From Geobacillus thermoleovorans (GTDB lineage: Bacteria; Bacillota; Bacilli; Bacillales; Anoxybacillaceae): a stretch of 64,000 bases of DNA. A program made the position numbers and the translations under genes. Positions within the stretch are counted from its first letter, which is position 1. Each line of letters begins with the position of its first letter. Under the pieces are notes generated by a model. The model saw only the letters and a list, made by a program, of their open reading frames with translations. It was not told the origin of the DNA and did not search any database. Positions 17,634-26,849 of the stretch are shown in pieces. The DNA lies in the NCBI RefSeq assembly GCF_001610955.1, contig NZ_CP014335.1, positions 785,001 to 849,000 on the forward strand, in the 5' to 3' direction.

Positions 17634-19205
17634 TTAGTGTGAGCTTGCAATCGTAAAATGTTTGGTGTCATGTTTCGCTTGAGCCAATTTGCGGTTCAAA
17701 TGCGTTTTAGGCGACGCGTCCAGCGTTTGTTGGTTGCCGCTTGCAATGGTAAAAGGTTTTATGTGGCGGCCGGTTTGGGGCTGTTTAGGAGCTGGGGCGC
17801 TTTTCGCGAGTTCAGTTCGCTCTGCCGCAGCTTCTTTTTGTTTGGCTGTTTGTTGATGGTCTTCCATTGATATGGCACGCTCTTTTTTGGTTTTTCCCTT
17901 TTTCGTTTTGTCGGATGACGCTGCCGCGTTCTTTTTCGAGTGGACTTTTTCTTTTGCATCCGCTTTAGGGGTTGGCCGGTTCAGTTGTTCTGTTGCATCT
18001 TCTTTCAGCGGTTCTATTGTCATGCCGGCTGCTTGTTCTTCACTCACTACAGCTTGTTCTGTTTTCTCCGCCTGCTCCCAAACTTCCAATAACTCGGAAG
18101 CGACTCGCTCCCAATGATAGATCGAAATCGCAAGCTGCCGGCCTTTTTCTCCCATTCTTCTCATCAATGATTGATCCGATAATATTTGGGCAATCTTGTT
18201 GGCAAAATCACTCGGGTCCTCCGGATTTTCTACGATAAGGCCGTTTTCATTGGCGAAAATGACTTCCGGATTGCCGCCTCTCGCGGTCGTTACGATCGGA
18301 AGGCCTGCTGCCATGGCCTCGTAGTGGACGCGCGCCAACGGTTCCTGCCATTGCGAGGTGCATACAAACAAATCAGCCGCCGCAAACCAATTTTGGATTT
18401 CATTCGGTGGGACAAAGCCTGTCGTGACAACGGGGACAGGCATTCGTTTCGCCAGTGCTCTTACATATGCGACATAATCAGTAATGTCATTTTCGCTAAA
18501 CCAGTTGCTCCCGACAATCACCAGGGCTAAGTTTTTAAATTTTTTTGCCAGCTCCGGCAATGCTAGAATGAGTTTATCGACCCCTTTATTGCGCGACAGC
18601 CTTCCGGCGAACAAAATGACCGTTTTGTTTTCCAACCCATGTGCCCGCCGAATGTCGTTGCGTATTTTCTGCATTTTTGGATGATTTCCCGGCAAAAATC
18701 GTTCGCTGTCTACTCCAGAATAAATCGTGCGCAATTTTGGCGATGCCTGCGGATATAGACAGCGGATGACATTGCCAATATAATCGCTCACGGTTACGAT
18801 GTAGGCCACTTCTGCGATGGCCGCCGTTGCTTCTTCTGGATCGATTTTTTCCGGTTGAAACATATCATTGTGCATACTTAACGTCATTTTGGCGTCGGGC
18901 GCTGCCTGCCGGATGGGCAGAACAAGGCGGGGGCGGTTAAAGATATGGATGAGATCGAACTTGTTCGCTTCCACATAACGAACAACGTTTTCCCGGTATA
19001 TTTCAAATATTTTTCCCGGTACGCGCACGTAGTGAACGCCATGGATCGTTTCTTGCTCGGGAAGCGACGAATCGCTGATGCCTAAAACGGTAATATCATG
19101 GAATTGGCTTACATGTGGAAGAATGCCGGAAATATACGTTTGAATGGCCCCGCCTAATAAAGGGGGAACGGGGAGTTTTTCTGTACAAACCATCAAAATC
19201 CTCAT
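17634..19205 (-). CDS. cotSA: CotSA-type spore coat glycosyltransferase with long basic tail
   Basis: A GT4 glycosyltransferase of the CotSA type occupies residues 1 to about 375 (MVCTEKLPVPPLLGGAIQTYI; RLSRNKGVDKLI; CTSQWQEPLARVHYEAMAAGLPIVTT; ARGGNPEVI). A tail of about 145 residues rich in Lys, Ala, Glu and Thr follows, with the motif FTIAS occurring near residue 492 and again at the very C-terminus. B. subtilis CotSA lacks such a tail (about 377 residues). The gene lies 2 nt downstream of a CotS-type gene, so they form an operon. The sugar and acceptor are unknown. Confidence 0.87.
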   Translation of the reverse strand: MRILMVCTEKLPVPPLLGGAIQTYISGILPHVSQFHDITVLGISDSSLPEQETIHGVHYVRVPGKIFEIYRENVVRYVEANKFDLIHIFNRPRLVLPIRQAAPDAKMTLSMHNDMFQPEKIDPEEATAAIAEVAYIVTVSDYIGNVIRCLYPQASPKLRTIYSGVDSERFLPGNHPKMQKIRNDIRRAHGLENKTVILFAGRLSRNKGVDKLILALPELAKKFKNLALVIVGSNWFSENDITDYVAYVRALAKRMPVPVVTTGFVPPNEIQNWFAAADLFVCTSQWQEPLARVHYEAMAAGLPIVTTARGGNPEVIFANENGLIVENPEDPSDFANKIAQILSDQSLMRRMGEKGRQLAISIYHWERVASELLEVWEQAEKTEQAVVSEEQAAGMTIEPLKEDATEQLNRPTPKADAKEKVHSKKNAAASSDKTKKGKTKKERAISMEDHQQTAKQKEAAAERTELAKSAPAPKQPQTGRHIKPFTIASGNQQTLDASPKTHLNRKLAQAKHDTKHFTIASSH

Positions 19206-19207
19206 AT

Positions 19208-20302
19208 TTATCCCACTCCTTTCCAGTCATTTTCGATTTCTGCCAATACAGGCCACTTTGACTGGTCGGTTTCGACAATCGTTTGAATTAACTGTGCTGT
19301 TTGTTCATTGAGAAAAATTTCCGGTTCATAGACGACTTCTTTCATATTTTTATAAAATTCGTTTGGCATGGCCAAGTCAATCATCAAAAGCTCGTATAAT
19401 TCAGGTGTGATTGGATTTGCTTCGTGGTACGCTAGAATCATTTCCCGCACCCATGTTGCATCCCATTTGTATAAATCCGCCATTGTGCCGCTAATGAGTT
19501 TTCGTAAATCACGAATCGGAAGGTCAAAGGCAACTCCGTCGAGATCAATAATCCACATTCCGTCCGCGCCCATTTGGCCGTTGGACCAACCGTAGTCTTG
19601 GTGAACCAACCCCCAATGAGCCGTTCCTTGCTTGACGAATTCAACATAGCTGGATTGCAGGAATCGTTCCCTGCCTTTTCGCGCCTGTTCTTCAAATCGG
19701 TCAACTACCTCTAATAATGGTGGGCTTGCCGGCATTTCAGGGTAGTATTTGGCAATGTTCCGAAACCAGCTCATTTTCGTAATCATTTTTTCATAGTTTT
19801 TTGGCCATTTGTGCAGCCGCGAAGCCATTTCCGCCTGTTTTGGGGGGACATACCCTTTGCTTAGCCGATGGAATTCACCAAGGGCATAACAAAGCTTTCT
19901 TGCTCCTTCCAAATCCTTTGTAACTGGCGTCAACGGTTCAATCCATTCCGCCACAAACCATAGTTTTCCTCCTGCCTCGACATAACTTTTTTCATCCTTT
20001 GTTTTTACAATTGGCGGCACTCTTGCCTTGCGCACTTCCACTAAATATTCTTGTGCTCCTAGGCTGAATAGGCTCCTTGTCGGCCTCCGGTGCAGCAGCT
20101 TCAAACTTTTCGGGCCTGATTTCGTTTCGAGCTTCCAAATCGCTCCTCCCTTGTCCGGTTTTGTCGTAACGATTTGCATGTTTTGAACGGATAAATCGTA
20201 GTTTTTCAGCACTTCCTCTGCCAGCTGGATGATATACTCAGGGATAAAAAATTCATGGGTCGTTTCATCGACGAGCCATGGTTCAATAACGATGTCTTTC
20301 AT
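19208..20302 (-). CDS. cotS: CotS-family spore coat protein (kinase fold)
   Basis: CotS-family proteins have an aminoglycoside-phosphotransferase-like fold and are part of the spore coat. The 364-residue product shows HQDYGWSN (catalytic loop region) and WIIDLDGVAFDLPIRDL (metal-binding region). It is followed after 2 nt by the cotSA-type gene, the same pairing as in B. subtilis. Whether it phosphorylates a substrate is not known. Confidence 0.85.
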   Translation of the reverse strand: MKDIVIEPWLVDETTHEFFIPEYIIQLAEEVLKNYDLSVQNMQIVTTKPDKGGAIWKLETKSGPKSLKLLHRRPTRSLFSLGAQEYLVEVRKARVPPIVKTKDEKSYVEAGGKLWFVAEWIEPLTPVTKDLEGARKLCYALGEFHRLSKGYVPPKQAEMASRLHKWPKNYEKMITKMSWFRNIAKYYPEMPASPPLLEVVDRFEEQARKGRERFLQSSYVEFVKQGTAHWGLVHQDYGWSNGQMGADGMWIIDLDGVAFDLPIRDLRKLISGTMADLYKWDATWVREMILAYHEANPITPELYELLMIDLAMPNEFYKNMKEVVYEPEIFLNEQTAQLIQTIVETDQSKWPVLAEIENDWKGVG

Positions 20303-20520
20303 GCTATCCCTCCTGTCAGGTATTTGGGAATGGACGAAGTGAAATATGTGTGATTGCTACTAGGATATGTATGGAGAACGAAATTGGACTGGGTAAGCTC
20401 ATTAAATAGAGGATATTTCCCGAAGCCTCTGCAGTTTGACGAACTGGGGGGCGGCGAAAGTGTGACGAGTGGGGATAGATGCACAAGGAGCGGCATGGTT
20501 GATTTCATCGGAGAAAGAGA

Positions 20521-20556
20521 AAAAGGCTGTCCCGAAAACATTTCTCTTAGACAGCC
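20521..20556 (-). terminator. Terminator after ytcC-like gene
   Basis: On the minus strand GGGCTGTC pairs with GACAGCC around a 19-nt loop and is followed by TTTTTC. It separates the ytcABC-like operon from the cotS-cotSA pair. The remaining 20303-20520 has no gene I can support and must hold the cotS promoter. Confidence 0.75.
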
Positions 20557-20557
20557 C

Positions 20558-21712
20558 TTATTGGTTTGGGGAAAGAGAGGAACATGCTTCGATATAAACC
20601 GTTTCAAACCGCTTGGCCACATGGTGGAATTGAAATTGCTGTTCAACGAGCGTTCTTGCCTTTTTCGCCATGGTTTCCGCTTCATGTTTGTTCACAAGCA
20701 TGTAATCAATCGCTTCAAAAAAAGCGTGCGGGTTTTGGTAGTCATCGATGACAAAGCCGGTTTCGCCGTGGCGGACGATTTCGGTGTTGCCGCCGCGGTT
20801 GGTTGTCACGACCGGAATGCCGGCGGCCATCGCTTCGTAATGAACGCGGGCGAGCGGCTCGTGCCATTGCGAGCTGCATACAAACACATCGGCCATTAAG
20901 AGCAGTTTGGGGATATGACTGTGCGGAACGTAATTCGTAAACAGAACGCGATCGGACATCGGCGCCGCGAGCTCATGAAGCCAGTCGATGTATTCGCTTC
21001 GGCCGGTGTCGCCGAACCATTTTCCGCCGACGATGACAAGCGCTGCCTCGGGATGGCGGATCAAAAGGGATGGCAGGCATTGAATCAGCAAATGCGGTCC
21101 TTTTGTTTTGCTGAGTCGGCCGAGAAAGAGAACGACTTTTTTATCGGTGAGTCCGTACGCTTCGCGTTCCGCTTGGCGGATGCGCCTGCCTTCTTCCGTC
21201 CAGACGGGGATGTATTGGGAAGCATCGACTCCAGAATAAACGACTTTTACTTTCTGAGGATCGATTGGGTAACGGTTTGTCACCGTCCGTTTGATGTATT
21301 CACTGACGGCGGTCAGCAAGGTGCAGGCGTCTAGCGCCCGCTTCGCCTGTTCTGCTGTAATTTTCAGCGGGGAAAACATGTCGTTATGCAGGCTTAGCAC
21401 AAAGGCGCTTTGCGGAGCCGCCGCTTGGTAATCGATGAGCGGAACAGGACGATTGAAGATGTGGACGACATCGAATTTGTGCGCGGCCAACGCACGTGCC
21501 ACATCCGTTTCATACGTGGCTTTTGGAAAACGGATGTAGTGGATGTCTCCGTCTGTCTCTTCAGGCGGCAAAAGCGGATCAGCGATTGAAAAAATCGTCA
21601 GTTCGTGGCGTCGGGCGATCAATGGAGCAATCCCATCGATCATCATTTGAATGGCCCCGCCCCGCACTGCCGGGGCGGGCAGCTTTTCCGTGCAGACATA
21701 GGCGATTTTCAT
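20558..21712 (-). CDS. ytcC: GT4 glycosyltransferase (YtcC/CotSA-like)
   Basis: This 384-residue GT4 enzyme is a clear paralog of the CotSA-type protein: MKIAYVCTEKLPAPAVRGGAIQ, LSLHNDMFSPLKI, VYSGVDASQY, RLSKTKGPHLLI and SSQWHEPLARVHYEAMAAGIPVVTTNRGGN. It has no basic tail. It overlaps the epimerase gene by 4 nt. In B. subtilis the ytcA-ytcB-ytcC genes form a sporulation operon near cotS and cotSA, and the same set is here. Confidence 0.85.
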   Translation of the reverse strand: MKIAYVCTEKLPAPAVRGGAIQMMIDGIAPLIARRHELTIFSIADPLLPPEETDGDIHYIRFPKATYETDVARALAAHKFDVVHIFNRPVPLIDYQAAAPQSAFVLSLHNDMFSPLKITAEQAKRALDACTLLTAVSEYIKRTVTNRYPIDPQKVKVVYSGVDASQYIPVWTEEGRRIRQAEREAYGLTDKKVVLFLGRLSKTKGPHLLIQCLPSLLIRHPEAALVIVGGKWFGDTGRSEYIDWLHELAAPMSDRVLFTNYVPHSHIPKLLLMADVFVCSSQWHEPLARVHYEAMAAGIPVVTTNRGGNTEIVRHGETGFVIDDYQNPHAFFEAIDYMLVNKHEAETMAKKARTLVEQQFQFHHVAKRFETVYIEACSSLSPNQ

Positions 21713-22665
21713 GAATGCTCACCCTCATACAGCGAACGGATGTATTCGATCTCTTTTTGTAGGCCGCCCTCAAGCGTTACAACCGGCTTGTACCCGAGCA
21801 GCCGCTCCGCTTTTGCCAAGTCGGCCCACGTTTGTTTCGGCTCTCCGCGGGCGGCGGGGGTATACTGAATGATCGCTTGTTTTCCCGTCAGCGTTTCCAG
21901 CAGACGGATCACCTCATTGACCGATGCTCGTTCTTTTCCGCCGATATTGATCGTTTCTCCAATGACGCCATCCCGCTCGAGCGCGGCGATCGTTCCATCA
22001 ACGCAGTCAGAAATGTAGGTGAAATCGCGCGATTGTGTTCCGTCGCCGAACACGGTGAGCGGTTGTCCAGCGAGCAGCTGGCGGATGAAGCGGTGAAACG
22101 ACATGTCCGGGCGCTGGCGCGGGCCATAGACGGTGAAATAGCGCAAAATGACGATCGGTACGGCGAACTCGCGAAAATAGACGCGGCATAAATGTTCGCC
22201 GGTGAGCTTCGTAATGCCATATGGGGAGAGCGGGGCCGGTTCAAGCGTTTCCGACAATGGGCCGCTCCGCTCGCCGTAGACGGATGAGGTCGAAGCGTAG
22301 ATGAACCGTTTGAGTGGCCGGTCTTTGCATGCCTCAAGCAACCGCTGGGTAGTGGAAATGTTGTGTGCAGCATAGGCGGCAAACTCCGTCCCCCAGCTCG
22401 TTCGCACACCGGGCATGCCGGCTAAGTGGTAGACCGCTTCGACGTTTTGCAGCAAGGACGGCAAATCGGCTGTCAACAAATCCAGCTCAAGAAAGGTAAA
22501 CCGTGGATGAGACTGCAAATGGGCAATGTTCTTCGCTTTTAGCGGCGCCGGCGTCGGTCCGAGAAAGCCGTCGACGCCAATCACATGATGCTCGTCGTTT
22601 TCCAGCAGTTTTTCGCATAAATGGGAGCCGATAAATCCGGCCGCACCGGTGACGAGAATGTTCAC
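21709..22665 (-). CDS. ytcB: NAD-dependent nucleotide-sugar epimerase (YtcB-like)
   Basis: This short-chain dehydrogenase/reductase of 318 residues has the NAD motif TGAAGFIGSHL, a catalytic Ser/Tyr/Lys set (STSSVYGE, then SPYGITKLTGEHL), and FTVYGPRQRPDM, as in GalE and UDP-glucuronate 4-epimerases. Its gene overlaps the UDP-glucose dehydrogenase gene by 4 nt, which suggests it acts on UDP-glucuronate to make UDP-galacturonate. That substrate is inference. Confidence 0.86.
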   Translation of the reverse strand: MNILVTGAAGFIGSHLCEKLLENDEHHVIGVDGFLGPTPAPLKAKNIAHLQSHPRFTFLELDLLTADLPSLLQNVEAVYHLAGMPGVRTSWGTEFAAYAAHNISTTQRLLEACKDRPLKRFIYASTSSVYGERSGPLSETLEPAPLSPYGITKLTGEHLCRVYFREFAVPIVILRYFTVYGPRQRPDMSFHRFIRQLLAGQPLTVFGDGTQSRDFTYISDCVDGTIAALERDGVIGETINIGGKERASVNEVIRLLETLTGKQAIIQYTPAARGEPKQTWADLAKAERLLGYKPVVTLEGGLQKEIEYIRSLYEGEHS

Positions 22666-23945
22666 GGGCGCCCCACCCCCATGTAGCGCAAACCGCTTTG
22701 TTCGACTGCATGGCGATCCAAACAGTTTCGACCGTCAAACACGAGCGTCCCATTCATCGCCGCTTTCACTTGCCCCCAGTCAAGCGTGCGGAATTCGTCC
22801 CAATCGGTGGCGATGACCAAGCCATCCGCCCCTTGGATCGCTTCGTGCACCGACTGGACTTGTGTGACGCGGGTGAGCGGCTCCGAGAGCGTTGCCTTCG
22901 GGTCGTAGGCGGCAACCGTACAGCCGTTTTCACTCAATCGGCGGATGAGCGCTTCAGCGGGGGAAAAACGCGTATCGTCTGTATTCGGCTTGAAGGAGAT
23001 GCCAAGCACGGCGATCTTTTTGTCCGTCAATGGGGCAAGTTGCTCATTGAGTTTTTGGAAGCAAACGTCAAGCTGGGTGGCGTTGATGGTCTGCACCGCC
23101 TTCAGCAAATGCGGCTCCACTTGGCGCGAACGCGCCGCATGTTCGAGCGCTTTGATATCTTTTGGAAAGCAAGATCCTCCATAGCCGAGGCCGGCCCGCA
23201 AAAAGTGTGGGCCGATGCGCGGGTCGAGGCCGATCCCGCGGGCGATGTCATTGACATCGACGGCAAACGCGTCACAGATGCGCGCCATTTCGTTAATAAA
23301 GGAAATTTTGGTCGCCAAAAACGCGTTGGCGGCGTATTTGATCAGTTCCGCGCCGGTCAGGCTCGTTGTGAGGTAAGGGGCGTTGATGCCGGCATACACC
23401 GCCTGCATGACGGCAAGCGATTGGTCATCATCCGGTTCGAGTCCGACGACGATTTTGTCTGGGTGAAACATATCGTAGACAGCCGACCCTTCCCGCAAAA
23501 ACTCTGGGTTGGATACGATTCGGAACAACTGCGGTTTCACTCCTTTGCGGATAAGCTCGGCACGCATCCATTCATTCGTCCCCGGCGGGACAGTGCTTTT
23601 CGTGACGATCGTTTTGTACGATTTGATCGTCGTTGCCAAGCGGTCGAGCACCGCTTCAATATAGCGCAAATCGGTGCCGCCGTCGGGCCGCGGCGGGGTG
23701 CCGACACAAATGACAACGACGGCCGCCCGTTTGATATCATCCCAGCGGCCGCTGAACGTCAAATAATTATCATTTTTGGCAATCAATTCTTCGAGCCCTG
23801 GCTCATAAAACGGAACTTCCCCGTTATTGAGCAGGCGGATTTTCCGTTCATCATGATCAATGCAATGCACTTCATGCCCAAGTTCAGCAAGGACGGCAGC
23901 GGTGGTTAGTCCGACGTAGCCAGCGCCAATGATGCAGATGTTCAT
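22662..23945 (-). CDS. ytcA: UDP-glucose 6-dehydrogenase (YtcA-like)
   Basis: The enzyme oxidises UDP-glucose twice to UDP-glucuronate. Of 427 residues, the N-terminus has the Rossmann motif IGAGYVGLTTAAVLAELGH, the middle has the catalytic cysteine in GYGGSCFPKDIKAL (about residue 258), and the C-terminus has ISFKPNTDDTRFSPAEALI. It starts the operon with the epimerase and a glycosyltransferase, so it most likely supplies the sugar for a spore-surface glycan. Confidence 0.93.
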   Translation of the reverse strand: MNICIIGAGYVGLTTAAVLAELGHEVHCIDHDERKIRLLNNGEVPFYEPGLEELIAKNDNYLTFSGRWDDIKRAAVVVICVGTPPRPDGGTDLRYIEAVLDRLATTIKSYKTIVTKSTVPPGTNEWMRAELIRKGVKPQLFRIVSNPEFLREGSAVYDMFHPDKIVVGLEPDDDQSLAVMQAVYAGINAPYLTTSLTGAELIKYAANAFLATKISFINEMARICDAFAVDVNDIARGIGLDPRIGPHFLRAGLGYGGSCFPKDIKALEHAARSRQVEPHLLKAVQTINATQLDVCFQKLNEQLAPLTDKKIAVLGISFKPNTDDTRFSPAEALIRRLSENGCTVAAYDPKATLSEPLTRVTQVQSVHEAIQGADGLVIATDWDEFRTLDWGQVKAAMNGTLVFDGRNCLDRHAVEQSGLRYMGVGRP

Positions 23946-24106
23946 GCTAATAGGCCTCCTTCGTGAAATCTCCGGCTTTTATAGCGTATTAACGGACAAG
24001 TGTGGTTTGCTACATGGCAAGCGCCTAAAACGCTGGAAATGGTGCGGCCTATTTTCGTCGGACAACCTTTCTACTGTTTGGAAAGGAAAGGGGAAGAATT
24101 GAGCAT

Positions 24107-24141
24107 CAAAAAAAACCAGGTGACAGTTACCTGGTTTTTTT
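24107..24141. terminator. Terminator overlapping the end of the glycosyltransferase gene
   Basis: An 8-bp stem (24114-24121 with 24129-24136) has long A and T flanks, so it could work on both strands. On the minus strand its first arm includes the last codons of the gene ending at 24127. Confidence 0.8.
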
Positions 24142-25209
24142 GATGAATTCATCATACAGCCGCTCCTGCACCTTGATTTGTTTCGTGATATCAAACCGCT
24201 GTTCAATCACTTTGCGCGCTTTTTTCGTGAAGGATGGAATTCGTTCCGGATGTTCCAGAAAAAAGCGAATGCCGTTCGCTAGCTCAAGATCGTCTCTTTC
24301 TGGTGCGAGATAGCCGGTGCGTTTGTGTTCGATCAATTCGGGGATGCCGGCGTGATTCGTTGAGACGACCGGCAGCCCGCTTGCCATCGCCTCTTTCAAC
24401 ACGTTGGGGATGCCTTCGATGTCTCCATCAGAAGCGGTCTCGCTCGCCAAGCAAAATAGATGGGCGCGTTCCATTTCGCGGGCGATTGAAGCGGCATCCA
24501 TGGCACCCAGCAGGTCGACAAACGGATCGAGCTTCAGCTCGCTGACAAGCCGGCGGATGTTTTCTTCCTCTTTGCCGCTGCCGATGATGCGGAGGCGGCA
24601 GCGCGGATGAACTGCATGCACGCGCCAAAAGGCGCGCACGAGCGTTAAAAACCCTTTTTTCTCGACGAGCCGGCCGATCGAGAGAATGATGATGTCTCCG
24701 TTTGCAGGAATCGTCCGTTCCCGGTACGGAAATAAATCGAGCTCGATGCCGCCGTAGAGAACTTGAATTTTTTTCGGCGGAAAGCCTAGCGTGATCAGTT
24801 CATTGGCAAGGTAGCGGCAGACAGGAAGAAAGAGCGCCCCATGCTGTTTGAGCAAATTGTACCGTTTTTGATTGCGCCGCAAACTTTGATGCTTCGCCGA
24901 TCCATCGCGGCCGCGGATGCTGACGACAAGCGGAATGCGATGGGCGATGCAAAGCGGAAGAATTTCGACGGCATGCTTTCCATGGTGAGCGTGAATGGCG
25001 ACAATATTTTGTTCTTTGGCGAAGCGGCCGAAATCATCGATGTCGTTGAGGCGGTAATAGTTGATGAGAGGAAACGGATGGATGCCGTCATCAGCGAATG
25101 ACCCGATCATGATCGGGCGGTATTTTTTTAAATGAACCATTTGGTTGTAAATAAAACGTTGATTGATTTTCATTTTTTCATGAAGAAAGTGGGCGATCGT
25201 TTGTTTCAT
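24127..25209 (-). CDS. GT4 glycosyltransferase
   Basis: This 360-residue enzyme has a two-domain GT4 layout. The C-terminal donor-binding half shows LSIGRLVEKKGFLTLVRAF, the acidic segment SETASDGDIEGIPNVLKEAMASGLPVVST and HAGIPELI. It lies 6 nt downstream of a CotS-family kinase gene and is co-directional, so the two probably form an operon acting on the spore surface. Acceptor and sugar are unknown. Confidence 0.87.
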   Translation of the reverse strand: MKQTIAHFLHEKMKINQRFIYNQMVHLKKYRPIMIGSFADDGIHPFPLINYYRLNDIDDFGRFAKEQNIVAIHAHHGKHAVEILPLCIAHRIPLVVSIRGRDGSAKHQSLRRNQKRYNLLKQHGALFLPVCRYLANELITLGFPPKKIQVLYGGIELDLFPYRERTIPANGDIIILSIGRLVEKKGFLTLVRAFWRVHAVHPRCRLRIIGSGKEEENIRRLVSELKLDPFVDLLGAMDAASIAREMERAHLFCLASETASDGDIEGIPNVLKEAMASGLPVVSTNHAGIPELIEHKRTGYLAPERDDLELANGIRFFLEHPERIPSFTKKARKVIEQRFDITKQIKVQERLYDEFIKKTR

Positions 25210-25215
25210 TTTTCT

Positions 25216-26211
25216 CTATCCCTCGCTTTTGAAAAAATCGGACAAGAATGCGAATTTTTTTGTTTCCTGTTCGGCGAGGCGGGTGAGCAAGTCCAAGGAC
25301 GATGGGCTGTGCAACGCTTGCTTTTGTTTTTCACGGCCGACCGCTTCGCTGTAAAACACGTGAGGAAACATAGCATCAGCGACATAGACGCTCTTGTACG
25401 GAGCGTACAGCGGGCAAATGGAGAAATAAAGGTCAAATAGCAGCTTCGTTCGCTTTACCGCATCGTTTTTCGGGTTTTTCATCAATGAAACAAGCAGAAA
25501 GCGAAAATCATCAAGCGGGAGGCCATAGTAGGCGCGGTCAAAGTCAATCATCATGACTTCGTGGTTTTCCGCCAATAAAAGGTTGTTGCTGTTGTAATCC
25601 CCGTGGCAAATGGCCTTTCGTTCTTTCGCTGTGCGGCAAAAATCAGCTAGATTGCTTTTTTCAAGCCATGCATAACTTTGATTAGCGATCCGGGCCATCT
25701 GTTCCATTATATGAGAAAGAGTGTCACCATGATCGATGGCCTTTGCCTGCTCCTCTAACTGTGCTGCTTTTTGCCGATGTGCGCTCAGCACGTCTTTTGG
25801 CTCCGGAAACGATGAAGGGCAGGGGCCGATCCAATCGGCAAACAGACTGTGAGCATGAAAGCGGGCGAGCCCTTCGATCCGTTGTTGGAAAGAGGGCTTC
25901 GTTCCGCTTGGGACGATGTAGTCCATCAAATAGTAGTAATGGCCTTTTCGGTGGATGTAATATTGGTCTGTTTTCGTTTGGAAGATTTTTGGGACATGAA
26001 ATCCTTCTTGGTACAGCTTTGAATGAAGCAAAATCGGAAAATTCGTTTTGTCTTCGCTCAGCCGTTTCAGCACGTACCGTTCCCTCGTTTTTTTGTTTCG
26101 CACAAGCCATACTTTGTCGTTTTTCAGTTCCTTCATGATATCGACTTCAGTTCCAGTCAGGTCGTAACTGCTTAAAATGTCAAACAACAAGCGAGATCGT
26201 TTCGAAGCCAA
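25216..26211 (-). CDS. CotS/aminoglycoside-phosphotransferase family protein
   Basis: A kinase-fold protein of 331 residues. The catalytic loop ICHGDYNSNNLLL and the metal loop EVMMIDFDRAYYGLPLDD are intact, so it may be active. The overall pattern matches CotS/CotI-type spore coat proteins. It heads an operon with the GT4 enzyme downstream. A GAGGAAC sequence upstream could be the ribosome binding site. Confidence 0.78.
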   Translation of the reverse strand: MASKRSRLLFDILSSYDLTGTEVDIMKELKNDKVWLVRNKKTRERYVLKRLSEDKTNFPILLHSKLYQEGFHVPKIFQTKTDQYYIHRKGHYYYLMDYIVPSGTKPSFQQRIEGLARFHAHSLFADWIGPCPSSFPEPKDVLSAHRQKAAQLEEQAKAIDHGDTLSHIMEQMARIANQSYAWLEKSNLADFCRTAKERKAICHGDYNSNNLLLAENHEVMMIDFDRAYYGLPLDDFRFLLVSLMKNPKNDAVKRTKLLFDLYFSICPLYAPYKSVYVADAMFPHVFYSEAVGREKQKQALHSPSSLDLLTRLAEQETKKFAFLSDFFKSEG

Positions 26212-26312
26212 GATCAGTTCCTCCTAGCATCTATTGTCGATTAGTAAAAGTGTATGTAATACGAGAAGCGAATGTATAGACAAGCGCACTAGTCAATGAG
26301 AAAACGGCGCCG

Positions 26313-26338
26313 CCAAAAAAATAAGCGCCGACCGCGCT
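26313..26338 (-). terminator. Terminator of the 26373-26675 gene
   Basis: On the minus strand a short stem AGCGC/GCGCT is followed by TATTTTTTT. The short stem makes this moderately supported. Confidence 0.5.
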
Positions 26339-26372
26339 GGTTGGCGTCAGCCGGCTGTGCCTTCTTTTCTAG

Positions 26373-26675
26373 CTATTCTTCCTCTTCATCTGTGTCGGCG
26401 GATGGAGCTGGCCTCATGGAGGCAGGGAGATCGATTGAGGTGATCGTGGCAGCATCGATCGTAAGCGAGCGCCCCCCCTCTTTATAAAAGCGGTCAACCA
26501 ATAGCGAGACGCTGTTCGTCCGCGGCTCGAAGCCGAGAAAAAGCGCATTGTAATGCGTCTCGTTGGTGGTGTGCACGTTAACCTCAGTGTTGAGTGGAAG
26601 CGCGGCCAGCTGTTCGTAAAGAGCACGGGGAAGGCGGGGGCGGGTTGGGCGTCGGTTGAAAAAGACATGGTACAT
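26373..26675 (-). CDS. Small beta-rich protein, possible spore coat component
   Basis: The product has 100 residues: a basic N-terminus, a beta-rich core (EVNVHTTNETHYNALFLGF to ITSIDLP) and a very acidic end (DTDEEEE). The core resembles the LSm/SH3-like small barrels of other spore proteins in this window, such as the CotO C-terminus. AAAGGAGGCGAC upstream of the ATG is a strong ribosome site. It lies among coat-related genes. Function unknown. Confidence 0.65.
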   Translation of the reverse strand: MYHVFFNRRPTRPRLPRALYEQLAALPLNTEVNVHTTNETHYNALFLGFEPRTNSVSLLVDRFYKEGGRSLTIDAATITSIDLPASMRPAPSADTDEEEE

Positions 26676-26849
26676 CGCGTCGCCTCCTTTCTAGTCTCTT
26701 GTGTTAAAAACCTATACTCCATCATATGATTGGCGTAGGAGAGCGTTTGGGTAAACGTCTGTACCAAAGAGAATTCGCTAGCTGCCAAATGGGAACGACA
26801 GAAGGCAATCGGTTTTTTGCGGTCATAATCATGGAAAGGGGAGGGGAGC

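Noticed and set aside
22698..23909. 403-codon plus-strand frame opposite the UDP-glucose dehydrogenase gene
   Set aside because: The opposite strand has all catalytic motifs of the dehydrogenase. The frame is a codon-bias shadow.
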